Positions 58,740 through 64,000 of a stretch of 64,000 nt of DNA are shown here, in pieces (position 1 is the stretch's first letter; each line of letters starts with the position of its first letter). The stretch covers positions 145,088 through 209,087 of the forward strand of contig ML986631.1 of the NCBI GenBank assembly GCA_010094045.1. Direction: 5' to 3'. A model generated the notes under the pieces. The model was not told the origin of the DNA and searched no databases. It worked only from the letters and a program-made list of their open reading frames with translations. The position numbers and the translations under genes were made by a program. Source of the stretch: Lojkania enalia (lineage: Eukaryota; Ascomycota; Dothideomycetes; Pleosporales).

Positions 58740-59511
58740 ATACAGCTCTGCAGACTAGCCGAAAATCCCCATGACAGGTATTATCTAGAGTATGCAGATA
58801 GACGGGTGTGAAGAGTCATCTTGACCAACTCATTACATCGTTCTGTGCCAGTATTAGACTGAAATATCTCATAGGTACTGTAAGTACTTACGCAACAGTG
58901 CTCATATCTCATTAAAGCAATGTGGGCTGACTAGATAATTAGGTACCTAAACCTCTAATCATCTCATAGATAGAAATATGAGGCATTTTAATCCTTGTTT
59001 ATATTTTGTCCAGCATTTGTTTGACTTCCTGTATCGACTTCTTCGGTATTGTGCTTTCTGTGCTGTAATTTGACTTCATTACATCTGGATATTAGAATTT
59101 GAGTATTGAGTACGGATTGCGGACATGGCGTAAAGATATCCCATAGGGGTTTTCGCTGTAGATTCTCATAAATATCCTCTAATCTGGTCTCTAGTGTACT
59201 TTTTTTATTATTCATTTATTCCCGTATCATTCCCATTCTATTTTATTGTGGAATTCAAGCCGCCTTTTACTCTTCTTGTCTGTATTAGATTGCTGGTTCG
59301 GCGAAGTCCTGATATGCAATTGGTGCGAGGATGGAATAACGTATTCTATAATTAAGGTAATTAGATTGAACAGTTCAGCCTCAAATCAGTATCAAGCTAA
59401 ACAACGAGATCTAAACTCTACATTGTATGCCAGTTAAAGAGCTGCTTCAAGCGCCATTGACGCCATGCACGCCGTGCCAACAGAAGCATTTAGCCGCGAA
59501 AACTATTCCGC
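58740..59511. other. Intergenic region
   Basis: No gene is seen. It is the 3' flank of the PNPOx-like gene, AT-rich at 58900-59230. Confidence 0.45.
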
Positions 59512-60374
59512 TTAGAACCTGATACTTCCCGGAAGTCCCTCCTTATTCTGAACCATTCTCACAATTTCCGGCGGCACAAATGATATCGCCAGCACAGCTC
59601 CAATAATCAAACTTAAGACCGCCACAAGCGCAATCTCCACCGGCGACGTCGTCCTTAATGTCCTTGGCGCCTTCGGCGCATATGGACCCACCATCTTTTT
59701 TAGAGGCGCAATACTATACTTCTGCGCATATTTAAATCCTCGCTTCATACCCGGTAGACCGTCGATACTGAGCTGCGACTTATACGCCCAATACCTACAT
59801 ACGTTAGCACTCTTTCCGAGCAAATATCAGTATAAGATAAGGAACCATACTTGTCCATACTCTCCTCCTCCTTCCCACCTCTATACGCCCTCTCTTTCTT
59901 CTCAAAAAAATCATTCAACGTACTCCTATAGCCCCTAAACTCATAAAATGGCACCGAAAACCCACAACTGCTCGCCACCTGATGCACATCTACTACAATC
60001 ACGCTCCTAGTGCCGGGAATCGTCTTCACATTTTCCTTCGCTACGAAGCGATCGAATGCCGGACTACTGTGTTCGAGAACGGTTCCCTGTCCCCAGATCC
60101 GGATGATTTTGGGCGGTCCGTCGAAGGCCATGAACATGACGCAGATGCGACCATTGCCTGGCTCGTGCAGGTGCGATGTCGTCTCCACGCCCGAGCCTGT
60201 CAGATCCATGAACCAGAACGTGCGCTCGTCAACGATGCCGAAGTATTGTCCGCCTTTTGGCGAGACGTTAATGTGGCCGTCGCCGGAGAGCGGTGCAGAG
60301 CCTACCCAGAGCATTTTCTGGTCTAGGATCCAGGGCCGTAGGGATTCGGGAATTGTTTCGTAGAAGACGCCCAT
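59512..60374 (-). CDS. PNPOx-fold (pyridoxamine-phosphate-oxidase-like) FMN-binding protein with C-terminal membrane helix
   Basis: Two exons (60374-59851 and 59794-59512; 56 bp intron) encode 268 residues. The first 150 residues read as a split-barrel flavin-reductase-like domain: LWVGSAPLSGDGHINVSPKG, FWFMDLTGSGVETTSHL and NGRICVMFMAFDGPPKIIRI are the hallmark blocks of the PNPOx-like family. The conserved QVASSCGFSVPFYEF segment is present. The splice joins ESMDK to YWAYKSQLSIDGLPGM. The second exon adds a basic linker and one clear membrane helix (VEIALVAVLSLIIGAVLAI), so the protein is likely anchored by its tail with the flavin domain facing the cytosol (inference). It is not the classical pyridoxamine oxidase, which lacks such a helix. 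The substrate is unknown. Confidence 0.85.
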
Positions 60375-61342
60375 TGTGTATCGATATTAATCAATGGAGA
60401 CGATTTGGCAATCACAATAACAGGTCTATGAGGGTGTTGGGTAGCGTAAGATGAAAATGTGTAACGGCGTAAAGTCCGCGTCCGAAAACTGTGCTCGGAG
60501 AGTTATTGATATTCTAAGGGCGATTGTAGGTTGGCGTCGAGATAGGAGTTTGGAATTGCGCCAACAATACTTCACACAGTTGAATTGCACTTTGAGTGGT
60601 CCGATGAGTCTGTTGAAAAATTCCCCCGGCCTTGTGAGATTGTTAATCGGCCAATGTTGGGGTTTGGTGTTGCGGGGTATCGATGGATGAATTGTGGTAA
60701 AGCCTCGGTTGACTATGCCCCTTTGGGAGAGGCGGGCATTCCTCAGTTCTACCTACCTAGGCATCGCGGAGCTTGTTCTAGGTAGTAGTATTGAATGTGT
60801 ACGCATCAGGAACCGAAGTCTAATACATAAGATATTGCAGAGATCAAAAATGAAATACATCAAGTCTCGACAGTGTAGATCTGTGTACCTGATTCTAAAG
60901 TAGGATGGAGAAACGTCTCTATATCAAGACCCAGACACTTTCTGTTTGGAAGTTATAAATATATCCGTCCTGCATCCTATTTAACATCTAAGCATTCAAA
61001 TTATGAACGTGAGACCCTAGGTATAAGTATCTGCAAGAGGAAATCCGAAATTTTTAGGTATGTATTCCGGATGCCGACCTGCCGATCATGCCGTTGCCGA
61101 CTCGAAGCCTCAACGGCGACGATGCCTAACTAGTGCAGCCATACGACCACGTGTGGGGTTGGTGGATGTCGGGCCGAGTAAGCGGCCAGCGTGTTTTTGG
61201 CGTATTTAAGAACAGGCCTTCCAAGAGAAGCTTTTCCGCGCTTTCTCCGTGTGTATATTGACTTCAAAACTCCGTTTCCACCTAGTGGCATGATCAATAT
61301 AACGCCGAAATGTGAACTTGAACTTCACTGCGGATATTCTTG
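60375..61342. other. Intergenic region
   Basis: This lies between two minus-strand genes: promoter of the PNPOx-like gene and 3' flank of the transcription factor gene. Frames of 66-97 codons on the plus strand are not recognisable. Confidence 0.45.
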
Positions 61343-63582
61343 CTATCCCGCACCGACTTCACCAGGAAATGAGGCCCAGAAATCCTGCGTTGCATTCATC
61401 ATCATAGCTTCCATATCAGCATCATTAAAGTCAAAGTCAAAATCGAATGTCTCATCTGCTTCAAGCGGTGGAATGGCTTGCTGAGTATTCCAGTATCCCG
61501 ATGTATAGCCATTGGGAGTTGAAGTCAGCGGAGATATCATAGATGCAGGGGGGGCACTTAGCGCTACGCTAGGTGTGACGCCTGATGGTTGCGGCGCGCC
61601 GTTTGGCATCCCATTTGATGTTGATGGGTATCTGTCAGCTTTTACCTCACGCGCGATACTATCGCGAACAATAGCTGAGTCCGGCGCTTGAGAGTCCGCG
61701 GGTTTTTGAACAGGAGATTGTTGTAACGCGCCATAGTCAATCATAGCGCGCCGCAGCGCAGTTCGCTCTTCGGGCGAGACTGGTCCATCATGACCTTGCA
61801 CAGTTCGATAGAACGCCTGCATGCGCTTGATCGTTTCGAACTAGATCGCCTAATTAGTCAAGCTTTTGAGGAGTTTCAAGGTCACAATGACCTACCCAAG
61901 TATCGGCCATTGGCCATTGATTCTTCATTTCCTTCAAAAAGACACATCCTTGGATGACACGCTCACGCGCCTTTTCAGTAATCTTGGGATCATCTTCTGC
62001 GCTTGGGAAGTTGAAGCTGTATAACATCACGCCGACTGCAGTGTAGATTGTGAAGCCAATCCAAGGAACCAGACCGCGCAAGAAGAACACACCAAATGTG
62101 CGCATTTCGTCCAGCATCTCCAAGACCATGGTGGATTCTTTGAACAACTCGTATCTGGATGTCTTCTGCCAGTTCTTCCATAGTTCAGACAGCTCGTTAT
62201 ATGATCTAGGCGTCTCATCCGTACCGTTCTGCGGACCGAGAACTGGAAGATAGGCACGATGAAGGAACATATAACTCATGAAATAAATACAGTGCATATA
62301 GCAGTAAGCTTGTCCCTGGTCTACAGCGTTGTGCGAATGCAGTGAGAACAAATCATACTGTAGTCGCGGTGGCAGTGTTCTCTTCCATGCTTCGAGATCC
62401 CGGATGAGAGCCCGGAATGTCGAGTCAGGGGACCAGGGCAACTCTGTGTTTACGACATCCGAGCACGCCCATCGAGCAACTTGCCCCCAGATATTGGCAG
62501 CTCGCATGCTGTATGCAATAATGCCCAGCTCCCCCACGGGCTGAGACAGCGGAGTCATATGTAGCTTGCCGTCTAGACGCTCGGTGCATACCGGCTCTCC
62601 GAAGACGAAGCTCTCTCTTTCACAAGGAAGCTGTATTTTCATTTCATAGGCACTCAATGATCGTCTTCGTCCCTTGCCGCCGCTGAGTAGAGAGTCCATG
62701 AGGAAACAAGTCCACGCTGTGCGCCTACGCACTTCAGCTTCAATAAACTCCTCGCGCGTGGGTTGCCGGTTCGTAGGCAGTTGCTTCTCTTGGCAAAGGT
62801 CCATGACCTCGCACAACCTTATCGCCATGCCCAAGTATATCCAGGCCCTCCGGCCGTTCCCAGCGCCCCAATCATGGCCTGTCAACATCAACAGAGCTTG
62901 CACGCGACTGATGCTCGGCGTCTCGAGGTCGGACTGCAGGATCTGGCGGGCGTGGGCGGCAAAGGCATTGCTGGCTTCTGTCTGCGTCTTGAAGGGCGGG
63001 GGAGGCTCTTTGACAAATCTGTCATTTGGAATTGTTAGTATATATTTTGAATGGGCGGGGTGCTAGCCTGCCACGGACGTACCTGATGGCCAGTGCTAGA
63101 ATGGCCCAAGCCACCCAGGTGTCTAGCGTCCTATCCCGGATGCGCAGTAGCAGCGTGGGTGTGTGGTGAAAGCTCCATTTGTACGAACATCGTAAGTAGC
63201 TGTTCTTCACCTCGTCGGTCAAGAGGTCGAAAGGGTCTAACCCGTCGAGGATAGAGGTGGTAGACTTCGGCGACGCAGAATGAGGCGCGGCATTGTTCGG
63301 GCTCGTATGCGCGCTGCCGGTCGGCAAGTGCTCGCTGCGGCGGAATGATGTTGGTTGCGGCGGTGGCACTGCTGCCGTACTCGTAGTCGTCGATGGCGGA
63401 GTCGAGCCAGAGTCCTGCCGCGGTCGCTTGGGTCGTCGATGGATGGCCGACGTGCCCGGCGGTGGGAATTCACACTGATGTGCTCGCCCGGATGCCTTGC
63501 ACCGATCGCAGGGTGGGGCATCGTTGTGGATACACTTCTGCTTTGCGCTGCGGCACGAAACACAGGCCACGGGGTTTCTCAT
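61343..63582 (-). CDS. Zn2Cys6 fungal-type transcription factor
   Basis: Three exons (63582-63083, 63018-61896, 61840-61343; introns 64 and 55 bp) encode 706 residues. Cysteines 7, 10, 17, 25, 28 and 37 form the Zn2Cys6 DNA-binding cluster (CVSC-x6-C ... CDRC-x8-C), followed by a basic linker (HRRPKRPRQ). The middle-homology domain typical of these regulators spans about residues 120-500, with ALAIRFVKEPPPPF, ALLMLTGHDWGAGNGRRAW, YLGMAIRLCEVMDL and VRRRTAWTCFLMDSLL, the classic fungal transcription factor pattern. The acidic C-terminus (ADETFDFDFDFNDADMEAMM) looks like an activation domain. The start at MRNPVACVSC is preferred; another ATG at 63630 adds 16 residues. Target genes are unknown. 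The neighbouring PNPOx-like gene points the same way, but common regulation is not shown. Confidence 0.9.
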
Positions 63583-64000
63583 TGCATGGACGGGCGTACA
63601 ACAAACATCCGGACACGATATTCTTCGCATCAGGCTGCCCTCTACTCATCATATGAGTTGTCTGCTTGGCCATTAGCCTCTGCACTAGAGGGGTGGGATG
63701 CCCTCGGCCCATTCCTAAACCGAGCCGAATCTCTTAATAAGTACCTCCGGAGTATGCACTTCAACAATAGCGTCTAATTTCAGTAGTATCTAGTCTGTCC
63801 CATTCAATAATTTCTGAAGATCGCAGTAGTATTCGAAGGTTCCAGCGTAGAATGTTCATCCGGTCCTGCGAGCCATACCCTGACTCTATCAAAGTACTCC
63901 AAATGATATCAGCCCGTTTTGTACAATCCCTCCCAAGTTAGATGTTTCTATATTTATGGGCAAAAAACATTCATAGCTACTTGCACAATTCCCATTTAGG
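63583..64000. other. Upstream region of the transcription factor gene
   Basis: No gene is seen. Short plus-strand frames overlap the transcription factor's first exon in antisense and are shadows. Confidence 0.45.

Overview
This window is nuclear DNA of a filamentous ascomycete. The genes carry short GT-AG introns (46-80 bp), lie on both strands without operons, and belong to fungal families: HET-domain proteins, a Ysc84/SH3 protein, a TCO89-like protein, a DUF1769 protein and a Zn2Cys6 regulator. The mixture (many HET/NLR-type genes, the OTT_1508-type deaminase, many Pezizomycotina-only proteins) suggests Leotiomycetes/Helotiales, but this is inference and no marker in the window proves it. 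I found no tRNA, rRNA or CRISPR.

Layout. 0.5-2.5 kb: HET protein. 2.9-7.5 kb: MFS transporter and four-exon amidase, both minus. 8.5-10 kb: Ysc84-SH3 actin-patch protein. 10.8-11.5 kb: decayed minus-strand gene. 12.3-18.2 kb: a disordered basic protein, a probable TORC1 subunit (TCO89-like) and a small GPI-type surface protein, followed by a 3.3 kb gene-free stretch. 21.6-23.6 kb: second HET protein. 24.2-26.7 kb: large relic with many stops. 27.1-31.9 kb: ABC-F ATPase and a zinc-finger, Gln/Ala-rich protein. 32.7-33.6 kb: proline-rich protein with a Cys/His C-terminus. 35.3-36.2 kb: relic of an NAD(P)-binding epimerase-like gene. 36.7-42.3 kb: MetE/UROD-like protein, secreted or membrane-anchored protein, soluble fumarate reductase. 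43.0-43.7 kb: cytochrome P450 relic. 45.0-49.8 kb: DUF1769 protein and a three-exon gene fusing an OTT_1508-type deaminase to a MYND zinc finger. 51.8-53.8 kb: NB-ARC/TPR (NLR-like) gene broken by one stop and one frameshift. 54-59.4 kb: decayed, gene-poor sequence with a 12-bp-period repeat. 59.5-63.6 kb: PNPOx-fold protein with a C-terminal membrane helix, and a Zn2Cys6 transcription factor.

The genes do not form one pathway. The window alternates housekeeping genes (TORC1 subunit, ABC-F, actin-patch protein, fumarate reductase) with accessory self/non-self-type genes (two HET proteins, one NLR, possibly one STAND-type relic, one deaminase-MYND protein) and at least five recognisable gene relics. 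That is the pattern expected of a fast-evolving region under birth-and-death turnover. The deaminase-MYND fusion is the most interesting intact gene. Splice sites were placed by eye from GT/AG signals and frame continuity. All totals for spliced genes were checked to be multiples of three.
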